Of a stretch of 64,000 nt of DNA, positions 27,554-39,236 are shown piece after piece; position 1 is the stretch's first letter, and each line of letters starts with the position of its first letter. Below the pieces are notes generated by a model, which had not been told where the DNA came from, did no database searches, and was given only the letters and a program-made list of their open reading frames with translations. This DNA comes from Leptodontidium sp. MPI-SDFR-AT-0119. Its lineage: Eukaryota; Ascomycota; Leotiomycetes; Helotiales; Leptodontidiaceae. The position numbers were made by a program, and so were the translations under genes. Location: the NCBI GenBank assembly GCA_020726505.1, contig JAHLEZ010000010.1, forward strand, positions 2,418,001-2,482,000. Direction: 5' to 3'.

Positions 27554-29089
27554 CTAAAAGTGAGGAGTTAGAAGGGGTACATGGTGAGTGATTGGATATA
27601 TGTAGACCCGAGTAGATAAGTGCTTGCCCTAGCGTCTGGCGGGCATATGTTTTGCTATATTTCGAGAAGTTTTGCTTCTGTAGTATAATGTTCTTTTGTT
27701 AATGTGTCGCATTTCACATAAAGCAGCTGAAGTGGCTGCAGCTTCGGAGAGGTGTCGTTGCAGGTAGGTATTAAGATACCACCCTGCCACCTCACAGCCA
27801 CCTGGAACGCGGGAGACGGGGGTCACATGGCCCGACGCATGAATTGCCGTGCCGATGGAAGCCGGAGAAACGTCTGCCCGGTTCATGTGGAGGCTACTCT
27901 TATTATTTGAGGGAATCTCGCCAGGAAAAAGAAAGAGAGGGCTTCAAGCGAGCTGATTATTTACATTCCCTCCTAGACCCCCTGCCAGAAAGCTTACCAT
28001 TTCATCTGACTTTGGCCTTGACGCCGGGCTAATCTCGAAGTCTATTTATTGGGCCACGGTACTGCATAGATCTACAGATCCCTGAGTGCGGCAGTGCAGT
28101 GCTGATGCATGGCATGCTTACAGTAGCTCGCTCTCGCTCAACATTTGTCTTGGCAACTCGGCCGGCACCGAGTATGAGGAGGATATACTTGTATAAAAAA
28201 GAACAACTGGTCTCCCATGACATGATAACCGCATCTGGTGCGTGGCTCGCAGGTACTTCGTGGTATTTGAAAGTCTGGAGAGCTCTCCCAACATATGAAT
28301 AGCCGTACGGATAACTGCCGAAATCTCCTCAATTCCCAGGCAGAGATTGAGAGGCACCGAGAGATCAGAGTCCATCTCTATGGCCAGTCTAAGAACTGTT
28401 CCGATAACAGTTGTATACAACTCCCTATCTACTCAGCCTTCAGATACTAAGCCACTGAACACCATCGTCAGAGGTACAGTAGCACCCGCCTCCCACTTCT
28501 CCCTCCCTTCCTCCCTTCCGCCCTCTCTCCCCACCGAGACCCCTCTTCCTCCTCCTCGGTGTCTATTACTCGCTCCGAATAAAGCCAGCCCTCCGAAAAC
28601 CGTGAAACGCGGAGCAAACCTGGCGATGGATTGTTCCTAGTACATCCCCTGGAGCCTTGTCCCTGGCATTCGCTATTCTGGGTCCAACTAAAGCTCACTT
28701 CAGCAAGAGGTCTATGACCACTCAGCCAAAACACATCACGAACCCTCCTCTTCAATTTTATAGCATCATAGCATCAACTCAATTTTAGCGTTTCAACGCA
28801 GAACGGGTATGTACAGAAGCGAAAGAGTAAGAAGAGACTAATGATCCTAACTATCCAGCCGGCCATGATCTCATAATGGTATCGTAAAAGACGCCCACCC
28901 GCAACAAACCCCCTGAAACTCTCCGAGGCCAGGTAATCTGAGAGACTTAGGCCTAGACCTAGATTAGTCCATCACCAAAAAAGCAAACGCAAGCAAGTTG
29001 CAACGAACATCATTTACACAGACAATCCCGTAACTCCTTGACATCTACAATCAATCCGTGCATTCATCCATCATCCATCCATTTATCCC
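27554..29089. other. Intergenic, 1.5 kb
   Basis: No gene recognised. A 100-codon minus frame at 28118-28420 lacks an ATG and convincing family features. Confidence 0.5.
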
Positions 29090-31563
29090 TTAACGACGGG
29101 CTTGCTGTTCATGACTCTGCATTCTGACCTCCAAGACCTGACTCATGTGCTGCAAATCCACTCGTGCCTTCTCGTCCTCTTCAAGGATTCCTCGGATTAT
29201 CTGCCACTCAACCGGTCTCATCTGGTAGGCCTGTGGCATCAGAAATGCTACAGTAGGCGCATCTTGGTATGGACCAAGAATCTCACCTGCGGTTGCCTCT
29301 CCTGCTCTCTGGTCGATGATTCTTTGCTCTTCAGCCTGGGCGTGTCGACGCTGTGCATCATCGTGAGAGAATCCTTGCTGCGGAACCGGCGGTGTGTTGA
29401 AAGCTCCTTGAGGGTTGATAGGTGACATGGCAGGGCCAGTTCCAGATATTGACATTTGACGCTGTGCGTGGTTTACGACAGATGGAGACTCGGCTTCAGA
29501 TCGTTGAGCTTCTATGTTGATGTCGTTGCGAATCACGAGGGCAACAAGTATCATTGGGTCGGGGCGGATCTCTGGAACCTTATGACCTTCGAGGTTGGTG
29601 ATAAAGTCGGGTAGGCTTCCTGGGTTGGGTGGGACAGGGACGAGATAGGTATCACGAATATTACCCAAACCTTTGTTAGTCAGAACGCCATACCGCTTCC
29701 TGGACTCGAAGTAATTATACAGGGCATAGAAATCAGCGCCGGGAGATTCACCCGAAGGTGTAATGCTGACAACGGCAACATCGGTTGGTGGGCTGTATCG
29801 GAGGCTGCAAAGGTATTCGTTTGCTTTGTCTTGATCGATACGTCCAGCAATCTTGAGGTCCTTCTGGAGGTTGTCTTTCCATGAGGCGAGGATGTTTTCG
29901 GGGATCTTCTCGGTAAAGCCTGCGACATGCTTTGCTGTAGCAGAGAACTTGGCAATTGAATCCATCGTGACAGTTCCTTGCCATACGACGTCGGGGTCAG
30001 TGGGGTATTCAGCTGGCTCGTATGCATCGGAATCTCCTTCGTCATCCTGAAGCATCTTGTCAATTTCTGGGTCGACACCGGGACCACTGACTGGTGGGGC
30101 ATTATTTGAGGATTCGCGGCGAACGTGTTGGGAGGTGACGGGAGATGGAGCGACTTGAGAAATGACCTTGTTGTAGTCGAAGTCTGGTTGTGATGGCTTT
30201 CGTGTTTGAATGGCTAGCTTTGGGGCAGCATTTGCTCTGATATCATCTGTGCCACGGTACGAATCGATATCCTCGGGTTCGAGATTTCCAGGGGAGTTCT
30301 CTCGGGAACGGGCAGCCATCTGTGCGTTTGGATCTAACATGCTTCGTCTTCGAGCTGTGGGCATGGTATCGTTTGCCATGGCAAAGTTGTCATCCTCAAT
30401 AATCTCCTCTCCCTTGTGAGTTCGTCGCATTCGTGGACCATCATCTGTGACCATGATCGCTTGTTTGTCGGCACGGGCCTTAAGTCCAGCCACCTCCTTC
30501 TTTAATTCCTTACTTGCCATATCATCCGAGGACATAGATGCCAGGGCGAGGGGTAGTAATGTTCGCTTGAGAAGGCGGTTGGTAAGATCTTGATTCGTCT
30601 TGAGATTTGCCGCTATCGACCGACATTTGGCAGTGTAGGAATGCTTGTCGAGGTGGTTGACAGCGACAGCAGCCTGGATTTGAATGGCTAAACGTTCGAC
30701 CTTTGCATCAAGGGTATCGTTTGTGGCCAGGCTATAGACACGATCGTTGATAGCACTGGAGATGGCGGACTTGAGAGTCTTCATGATGATTTTCGCCCCT
30801 CCTTCCTGGAGTATATCGTGAAGATCGGACAGCTTGACTGGTAGATCTGAAGGTGGGGATTCCTGTCGAGGAGTCTGCGCAGCAGATACTTTGCGGACTT
30901 TGGGTTTGGGTTCCTGACTTGTCAGCGAGGATTGTAGCGAGGGTAGAGGCGGACGTACATCTTGAGATTCGTCTCGGATCTTCCTCTTGGCACTGCCAGC
31001 ACGAGGGGTATCCTTCTTGAGAGGTGTGGAGGGCGAACTGCCTTTGCCGTTGGTAGCAGGATCGCTGATTCGTTTGCCCTTCTTCTTGCCTTTTGAGGGT
31101 TTCTCTTCCTTCTCGGCCTTCTCGGCTTTGGCCTGCTGAATACTATGCTTTTTTTGACGTGCCTCCCAGACCTTGATTCCCTTCTTCAGTCCATCTAGCA
31201 GTTCCTTGTGGCCTTCCGGGCCGCATTGCTCGCAAAGGTAGTGTTCGGGTATCTCGTCCTCGAATGTAGTGACTCCAACGCAGACATTGTGCTGCCAGAC
31301 CGTACAATTGTCGCAAGCAATCCACGCTTCCTCATCTCCTTCGGGACTGCTGACAGCACCGCAGACACAGCGGATAACTTCTGGCTCTTCCTCCTTCTCG
31401 ATCTTCTTCTTCTTGGATCCCTTCTTCTTGGGTTCCGGGGTGGAGTCTAGATCCATCTTCCCCGTGTGTACTCCCTTCGTCGCGCGAACGGATCGTCGAG
31501 GTTCGTCTGTTGATGTTAGCTGGGATGTTGAGGGCAGAGGAAGGCGGGGCACATACCAGCCAT
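29090..31563 (-). CDS. BYE1: BYE1-like transcription factor: PHD finger, TFIIS central domain, SPOC domain
   Basis: BYE1 binds RNA polymerase II through its TFIIS-like domain and H3K4me3 through its PHD finger. The model has a 7-nt first exon (31563-31557, ATGGCTG), a 50-nt intron, exon 2 (31506-30959), a 45-nt intron with GTACGT and CTGAC/CAG, and exon 3 (30913-29090), giving 792 residues. The 45-nt intron is in frame without a stop; retained, it adds 15 residues. Domains: PHD finger Cys49-Cys97 (CVCGAVSS ... CDNCTVWQHNVC), Lys-rich linker, TFIIS-M from about residue 240 (LPVKLSDLHDILQEGGAKII), and a SPOC domain starting VVWQGTVTMDSIAKF. The C-terminus is Gln/Pro-rich. Divergent from the ZNF830-like gene. 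Confidence 0.92.
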
Positions 31564-32554
31564 GATTGAGCTTTCACGCGATTGTGATCTCGGATGTCAG
31601 ATAAAATGCGCGATTCACGCGATCTGGATCTACGAGCTATGGAGGAGCAAGATGAAGCTACCCAGCGAGAGCTTTGTGAACGCGCCCAGATGCCTTCGCC
31701 CCCCCACGCGTGCTTCCTCGGATCGAGGGTGTAGCGGCAGGCAAAGGTTGAATATCGTGTCGCGTAGACAATGCGATTGCGACGAGGCCGCGCACAGGCA
31801 GCGAGGGTGTTGTTGAGGACGGTGGAGGGTTGTTGTTCTGGGAGAGAAGTTGAGGTTGGAGGCAAGCGGCGACAGGAAGCTAAAGTCTGAGCAGATGGAG
31901 CTAAATTTTGGAGGGACAGGACTTCGAGTTTTGCGGGGAGTCATGTGACTAGACGGAGAATCGGCGCTAAGGGAGCTCGAACCTCGAAAAATATCAACAG
32001 CTTCATCGAGCATGAGTTGAACTTCCGACTGGAAATACCAATTTCCCTCTTTGTCAGTCTGCAGATTTCAACCTGAATAGTACCCGACAGTGCTTAGGAC
32101 CTGTTAATTTCGATACATCTGTTCTAAGAAAGACTTGGATCATCCGCCTCCATTCCCAAGCTCCATCGTTCAGCCTCTGGCTCCTCTTTGGCTGGGCTTC
32201 TCCTGCCACCACCAGCCTGTCTCAGAAGCTGTCTAATTCGCCGCCAGCACAGCACTTTGCCATACTAAGATCATTGCACACTCTGAATTAACAACCTCAA
32301 AGTCGAAATACCGAGCCCTGCGACGTCTCGTCGCTCCTTGCTGTCCACATAACTACCACAGCTGCGAGAGCTAGCCTACCATCGATCGACGAAGCAATAC
32401 ACTCCCCTCAACAATCTCTGCACGGCATAGCAGATATCGTCCTCAAGGGACGGCACACTTCGAATCCTCTTGTACCCTCCTCTCCCAATACTATTCACAC
32501 TCCTCGCCTTAATTGACACCACTACATCTCCTCGAGGCCTCATATTCAGTCAAT
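31564..32554. promoter_or_regulatory. Shared divergent promoter region, about 1 kb
   Basis: Lies between the start codons of the BYE1-like gene (minus) and the ZNF830-like gene (plus). The last 300 bases before 32555 are pyrimidine-rich, as in fungal leaders. Frames on the minus strand here overlap the first exon of BYE1 and show no family resemblance. Confidence 0.5.
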
Positions 32555-33235
32555 ATGGCAGACGTCCGATCCCTACTCAAGAGTGAAAGAGCTGCTCGTC
32601 GGATACAACACCAGTACGCAAGTTATTCCACAGGTGGCCTCTCTTGCACAATCTGCCGCCTACAGATGAAGGATGCATTATGGGATGGCCATCTACGATC
32701 TGCTGGGCATATGATGCGTGTGGAGAAAGAGGGGACTTCAAAGAAACGGAAAGCAAATGATGACGAGGGAGAGAATACCATCAGAAAGCGAAGCAAACCT
32801 GCAAATGGTCTCCCGGATGGATTTTTTGATGGACCAGGCGAGACAATCGAGATGCCCTCTCGACCAGCAACTCCATCGAAACCCGTGGCCAAAGTCGACG
32901 AGGATGAATGGGCTGCGTTTGAGGCGGACATTGCTACAGCGGAGGAGGAAGTGAAGCAGGCGAATGATGCGGTTATTTCAGCACCTGCAATGATGGTAGC
33001 GGACATTGTGAAGGAGGAAAGTAGTGCATTGGATGTGGAAGGTGAGAAAGAGGACGCAGCCAGAAAGATGGAGGAAGAATTAGAGGAAATGGAGAGCTTG
33101 GAGGCGAGGGTCAAGAGATTACGGGAAAAGAGGGAAGAATTGAGAAAGAGAGCGGTAGTGGCTGTGGTGGTTGCAGAGCAGGAGGAAGAAGAGGATGATG
33201 ATGAAGATGACGACGACGACGAGGATGGTTTCTAG
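32555..33235 (+). CDS. ZNF830/CCDC16-like zinc-finger protein
   Basis: Single exon, 226 residues. The N-terminus MADVRSLLKSERAARRIQHQ leads into a C2H2 finger (CTICRLQMKDALWDGHLRSAGH), the family signature. A basic nuclear-localisation-like patch (KKRKANDD, RKRSK) follows, then an acidic helical region, a coiled coil (EELEEMESLEARVKRLREKR) and a run of Asp/Glu before the final GF. ZNF830 homologues are nuclear and associate with the spliceosome or with DNA-damage processing. The start at 32555 is preferred over any in-frame upstream codon because it begins the conserved part. Expression is probably linked to the divergent BYE1-like gene. Confidence 0.9.
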   Translation: MADVRSLLKSERAARRIQHQYASYSTGGLSCTICRLQMKDALWDGHLRSAGHMMRVEKEGTSKKRKANDDEGENTIRKRSKPANGLPDGFFDGPGETIEMPSRPATPSKPVAKVDEDEWAAFEADIATAEEEVKQANDAVISAPAMMVADIVKEESSALDVEGEKEDAARKMEEELEEMESLEARVKRLREKREELRKRAVVAVVVAEQEEEEDDDEDDDDDEDGF

Positions 33236-34342
33236 AGTCACCTCGGCCCACCAAATGATATTTCACAAAGGTCGGAGACAAGTACTTCGTTACCCCATTT
33301 TCTGCTGTTTTGTTGTTTTTACAAACATTTGGGACTCAGTGTAGTGAAGTTCTGGCAAAGCACTACAATTTCCGAGCACTTGGTCATTTCTGTCGCTCTC
33401 GACGGATGCAGAGGATCCCACATCCTGTTAGGGCGGGTGGTTGGGAACAATGCTGCAAAGCTCTTGATGCTAGTCACTTCTGTATGGTAAAGATTAACGT
33501 CCACAATCGATGTGCCGGACAATCCTTCGGCTGCAGTTGACAGTCCTCTACGGTGGAGGTCTTCCGGCACGCCACGAGCTTTGTTGCAGCGTTTTTATCC
33601 CCCATTTTCCTTGCTCTCTCTCTACTGTCTTCTAAGTACTCGAAAGACTTACTTATTCGTTCATCCTCTGTTCTATTCAGCTAGGGAATCAGCTCTCGTT
33701 CCGGCTTCGGGTTCGGCTCCAAAGGGCCCACCTGTTTATTTCGTGGACTGGCTATACTGGTTCTAGCTATCCCTTTTCACAGTGAGGAATTCTGATAAGG
33801 GTTTGAGCAAAGGACGTCCGTGGACCAAAGTGTGTGTTGAGGAGGTTGTAGGTGGACAACTGGAGGGGAACGGAGCTGTATCGAAAAATGGAGAACGACA
33901 TGAAGAGACAAGACAGGACCAAATGTCTCCTAGTTTACTCGGGAATGGAATCTACATCCTTGTGCCCAGGTACCTGAATCTATCCATCTGAGGCATAAAT
34001 CAAGTCCCTGTGTGGACTTCCACCGTTGCCAAATTTTCAAACCAAGCCCCCTGAGATTGAGTTGTTGCCACAGGCAAATTCAGACTCGTTGGAGAGTCTC
34101 GATTCCACGTCCATTACATGAGAGCGAGCCTGTTACGTCCGAGACTGGTCATTGACAATATACTACTCCGCACTCACTTCCTAAGAGCTTCCCGAGAGTC
34201 AGAGAGGTTCATGTTTACTGCCCACACTGTTTGTATACGGCATTTCTCCGCCCGTGCATTGAAGTTCTCCCTACACCAATGCCATATATTCGAAGCAATA
34301 AACCTGGCCACGCCACCAATCTGGCCTCACTATGCTGCTATC
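33236..34342. other. Intergenic, tail to tail
   Basis: 1.1 kb between two gene ends. Short frames only; nothing recognised. Confidence 0.5.
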
Positions 34343-36352
34343 TCACAGCCCTAAGCTTCCCCCAATCCCACTTGCATACCGGCATCTTGCTTTTTGGTCT
34401 GTAGGAATTGCCTGCATGGCTGTGCTATTCGTCTCAAAATTCATGCGTCGTAGGTTTTTCCTATCAAAACGCTCCCACACCGGTGTGCCCTCCAAACTGT
34501 ATGGATTCGGGTCCCCCGTGCGTATGAAAGACGTCCAATATCCACGTAAGATAGGCCCAATATGAGCGTTGGTGCCATTTGGGTAGTACGAAGCTGGTTT
34601 GGACGCCGTACTCAGAGTGGTATATTCTAGACCCCAAAGTAGAAACGTATTGGCAACATGACTGACACCAGTGCCAGAGGCGTCTAGGGCTGGGTCTTTC
34701 ACGTTGTAGCTAGTGATTAGTGTTGGTCAGCTTTGCACGGTGCGAATGTGGATCTTGGGGGCTTGGAGGGGTGTGAACTGTATCCATACTTGTAAAGGTA
34801 TGTATTTGCAACACCCTCTTCATCATATGCAGACGTAATAGCAATACCAGGGCAGTTGTATCGTATTTCTCCGTACGCATTCGAAGTTGCACGCCAATAT
34901 GCGCTGCTGTTTGGAAACTGTTCCGTTTGGGGCCAGAACTTGTCGATGATGTTCAGCTGTGCTGCGGTAAGTTTTGCGAACTGATTTCGCAGGAATGAAT
35001 TCATCTCCGCAACAGTGGATGTGGTTTTGGGGACATAGTTTGTACCTTCGTTGGCACAGTTCCTGGCTTGTGGTTAAGATGAGAATCTAGTTGTTGAAAG
35101 GTGAGTACGACTTACCCCATCAGAATAGGAATTTTCAGGAATTGGCCGGTGTGGTAGAGATTATAAGTATAATCTGGAGTGAAGTTTCCATCGATCACAT
35201 TGGAGTACATGAAAACGGGATTTCCACCTGCACCGCCAGGTGTGGGGATGTACACATTCTTTGACTGCAGCAAGGCGATGTCGATGTCTCTCAAGCACTT
35301 CAGCGTACTCGTGGCATTACTACAGCCAACCCGCTCCACTAAGCTATCGTACTGATATTGAGACTCTGCCACGGTCAATTGAGCACCAAACGATGGAGAA
35401 GATGCATATGCTCGGTGGAAAAGCCCTTCATCCTTTCCACCGTAGGCTGATAAGTGGAGGTCAACTGAAGCAGCACCGGCCGAATCACCCCCAATCATGA
35501 CGCTATTGGGATCTCCCCCAAACTACGAACAGTCAACATGACGAACAATGTCCCTGACGTGTTTTTGTGCAGCATTCGTAGATTTACCTTTGAGATATGC
35601 GTTTGTACCCACTGGAACACCTTTCTCTGATCGAACAGCCCAACATTGAGGTCGCCATCTTCTACAATTTCTCTGCTCGTAAGGAACCCGTAAAGGCTAA
35701 CTCGATAGTTGAAGGTCACTACAAGAATCTCATCTCCTGATGCCTTGATGATAGCAGTTGGGTCCCCTTGTAGCCTGTCAGCTAGGAACTCGAAGGTGTG
35801 GAGCATTGAGCATGGAGCATGGAGCGTGGAACATGGGACAGCACTTACAATTGGCATTTCCAATCCTGTTGAAACCCCCACCTTGGATAAAAATCCAAAC
35901 AGGCAGTGGTTTTGACTTGATGATTGCTGGGCGAAAAACATTGAGAAACAGGCAGTCCTCAGAAGAGGTGGCAGGGATAGTCAGTGCTTCTGAAGCCAAG
36001 CATGATGGGCCAAACTACACCAGAAGATGTGTCAATATCTGCAATGAGGGATTTGCACGCAGGCTTTGGAGATTGGGAATTGTAGAGATGAGAATGAACA
36101 TACCGTATCAGCGATTTGTAAAGACTCATTCACCAACGGGTCCTGAGGATTCCGAAATCTTCGTTCTCCGGTTGGAGGTGCGGCGAATCGGATCCCACGC
36201 CATTGGCTAATGTTCTGAGGAGCCACAAATCCTTGGTAAGTAGAGTAGTTTAAATTAACTGTTAGATCGTTGGAGGATGTCTGGGAACGAGCGAGTGGTA
36301 GTCGTGAGCACAAAAGGAGGCACCCTAAAATGGTGGCAGTTGGGCCAAGCAT
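34343..36352 (-). CDS. Secreted type-B carboxylesterase/lipase
   Basis: Six exons (36352-36104, 36014-35849, 35781-35588, 35522-35116, 35062-34790, 34709-34343; introns 53-89 nt) give 551 residues, the usual size. A signal peptide (TILGCLLLCSRLPLARS) opens the protein. Family landmarks follow: WRGIRFAAPPTGERRF, EDCLFLNVFRP, the oxyanion-hole stretch IQGGGF, and VTFNYRVSLYGFL. The catalytic triad is Ser217 in GGDSAGAAS, Glu344 in NCANEGTNY and His447 in GVSHVANTF. Several N-glycosylation sequons are present. It acts outside the cell on carboxylic esters; the precise substrate cannot be read from the sequence. The second intron (35848-35782) is built of a short repeat like catggagcatggagc, but its splice sites keep phase. 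Confidence 0.93.
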
Positions 36353-38015
36353 CTTTGCTTCAGAGAATGTCCAGCAGAAGAACTCTCAATCAGACTGTAT
36401 TGCGATTGAATACTTATGCTTCTATCCTATTGTCAAAATTGACTTGGTATGGCGTCAGGCAAGAAAAATCCACATCAGGACATGAGTGGGAGGTGGGACG
36501 TGACCCATGTTTGTGCCGGGCGAAGTTTAATTCTCGCCAAGCATTCAAACCCCTTCTTTGACTGTGCAGAAACCGCCTGTTTGTGGTATATTAATGAATG
36601 TTTTAGACAACGCTGCATATTTTCTCATTCTGAGATGTAAAAGTTTGGACTTGTCGCCACAGTCTCGCTTGGCTGTAAACAGTAAACACGGCCTCGCTGC
36701 CTGTACGCTCGAGGGACCCACACAACACCCAAGGAGATTTGTAAGCCTTCGGACTGCCAAGGGATTTTGGGTTTCAAGAGCTTCAATCCTCCAATAGGAC
36801 AAGAACTGGAATAGTGGGTAGTCCGAGGCTCAGACGAGTACAGACTTGAAGGGGCCAAAATCTGCTTCGATGAAATGAGAACGAGCGGAATTCGACTCCT
36901 GTCTTGCTTTCAAGCTTCAGACATTTTTAAAGCCTCAAAACTATATAAAACTATATAAAAATCACTTGAGGAGAATCAGATAGCGAGGTGGAAAGATTTT
37001 TTTTTAAAAAAAAAAGAAGAATTGCGAGGTCAGTAATGACTTGCGTCATTAGACGCAAGTTTGGGCGTCGTCGTTTGCCTCAAGTAACGGAAACATCTGC
37101 TCGCCCAAGGTGATGAGGGATATCAGACTCACTGATGGAAGCTTGTTCCTGTGCCCGCAAACCGCAAAAAGAATGTTTCACGGTTTTGTGCTTACGCCAA
37201 GATCAGTGTAATCCAGGACTTCCGGGTGGTCGCTCTATCCCCTGGCTGCTTAGAGTCGTCTTCCTTACAATTTTGCGGTGAGGATGCCAAAGCTCTGGTT
37301 TGCTCTTGCAATTGTCGAAACCCTTCAGGCTATAAAATTTCTTCCGTCCTTCTGTGTCTGTGAAAAACCTTGGTCGATGTCGATGTCGGTATGCGTTCAG
37401 TGGTGTTCGTTACCCAGGTTGACGACCCTTGCCCCTATCGACACCGCCGGCTTGATATTCCGCCGAGGAAGCTTAAAACCACCTCAAAATGTGCCGAGGG
37501 TTTCTCGCTGTCGACATCAAACTCAAGTCCTCGGGTTCTCGCAATGCATTGCGAGTCGACGTCTGGAACGAACTACAATTTTACAGCTGAGTGGTACCTG
37601 AAGTAGCTCGGTCGCTCGGTGAGTGCGAGACTCAGGGTAGTCAAGCCACAAGTCGTCTCGAAATGTCTCAATGAAGACGTTGTAATGCCAGCTGACATGC
37701 AAGTCTTCGGGATTCGTATCTTTCCAACCATTTTCAGCCATCTTGACATCCAACGGTCGAAATGGCTCCTGTGCCAAGCTTCATCGGACCGTCTTAAGCA
37801 ATCTCATTGGATGGGTAAATGTTGTCAACACTGCGAGTGCAGAAATATTGATTTCGAGGCTGAGATATCCAAGAGTCCATGGGTGACCTTTGTATTGTTG
37901 CCTGTACCAGGCCACCCTGTGTACTTCTTGTCCAGTTTCCCCCGTTTTTGAATTATCTTTAGTACTACCTACACTTCGACTTCTTTTTGAATCTGCAATT
38001 GTACTCTCACAAATC
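36353..38015. other. Intergenic, divergent flank between two secreted-protein genes
   Basis: 1.66 kb. A duplicated aaaactatat lies near 36937-36957, with an A/T homopolymer stretch after it. Frames at 37278-37951 are open but show no family features. Probably promoters of both neighbours. Confidence 0.5.
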
Positions 38016-39236
38016 ATGGTTTCATTCTCATTTGTTCGAAAAATTCTTGTGATTACTGCACTTGCATCTGTAGTTGCTGCTGACGCAAGGAACTGGAACC
38101 CCACAGGCCAAGGATGTGTTGACACCGATGGCTTTCTTTCCTGTTATCAATCCCGCGTAGACGATGCTGTTGGCTGTGTCAAAGCTTGCAATTCTACCAC
38201 AAAAGCAGGCACCGAGCTTAATCAGAACTGTATCCTAGGATGCAATGGTGCCTGGCTGGCTGGTAATATTGGATGTTGGATTCAAGGATGCTGGAATCAG
38301 GTCAGGTTACTTCTTGTGTCCTGAGACTTGGTACTGACTGCATCAGGTTTACTCCTGCGAGTACCAAATGGCTGCCATCAGCTACTTCAGCGACCTAGAC
38401 CTTGTTCAAAATGCCAATGTTCCGTTCTACCCACCGCCGGATAATGCTGCTGCCGGTGCATGCTGTAAGATTGCCTAGTTTTCTTTTCTTGAACTTGGCT
38501 GATTGAATAGCGTGTAATCTGGGGTACGTCTGGGGAAACAAAACATACACGAATACCAACATGGCCTGCTTGAATGTTGCAGCGAATGGAAACCGAGATG
38601 CATTGAACGCATGTCAGTGTTGCCAATTCTCGTTTCCATTATCCAAGTATGGTACCATTGTGTCCGTCCACTTCTGGCTTCGCTAACTCTTGCAGTATCT
38701 TCAACGTCTGTCCTACCTCTGATCTGTCTCTCTTTGGAATCGACAATGAGATTGCTGCTGCTCGGAAGCTGATCGAGCAATCAAACGACAATTGTGCCAT
38801 CTTGGAGACAAGCCCAGATACATGTGTGACAGAGCTTGGCTTTCCATACGCTGGGACGAAGATTGTGAACTTGTTGAACTTGCCTACCGGAATCCCCGGA
38901 TCTGATCCGTTGGTGAATAATCCTGGGAACGCGTTTACAGACTTTGGATCGCCATCATACACCCTATCCTTATTCCCTTCCTACTCGACAGTTATCAAAC
39001 CTGCTGCTTTCAATACAAAAGCTGGGGCAGGAACTCAAACTGTCAGCGGGACAATCACAGGGCAGGCGAGTGGTAGTGTGAGTGCTGTAAATACAGTTTC
39101 AGCGCCAGGGACACCGAGTACTGGATCTGGGTCTGGGACAGCTGCTGCTGCTTCTCCGACTAAGACTAGTGATGCAACGCGAAAACATGTGGGATTTTGT
39201 GTTGTATTTTTGGTTTTGTTGAGTGGTCTGATATGA
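38016..39236 (+). CDS. Secreted, GPI-anchored Cys-rich protein of unknown function
   Basis: Four exons (38016-38300, 38347-38464, 38511-38646, 38696-39236; introns 46, 46 and 49 nt) give 359 residues. Signal peptide: VRKILVITALASVVAADA. The mature part has many cysteines in the first 170 residues, with pairs such as ACC/SC and CQCCQF. A Ser/Thr/Gly-rich region (about 285-335) follows, and a C-terminal hydrophobic tail (VGFCVVFLVLLSGLI) after basic residues is typical of a GPI-attachment signal. Cell-surface location is inferred. I recognise no named domain; the cysteine spacing is not that of CFEM. All phases agree across the three splices. Confidence 0.82.

Noticed and set aside
28118..28420. 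Possible fungal transcription-factor domain on the minus strand
   Set aside because: Weak resemblance only; no ATG, zinc cluster or flanking exons.
31332..32013. Minus frames upstream of the BYE1-like start
   Set aside because: They overlap the leader and first intron of BYE1 and lack domain features.
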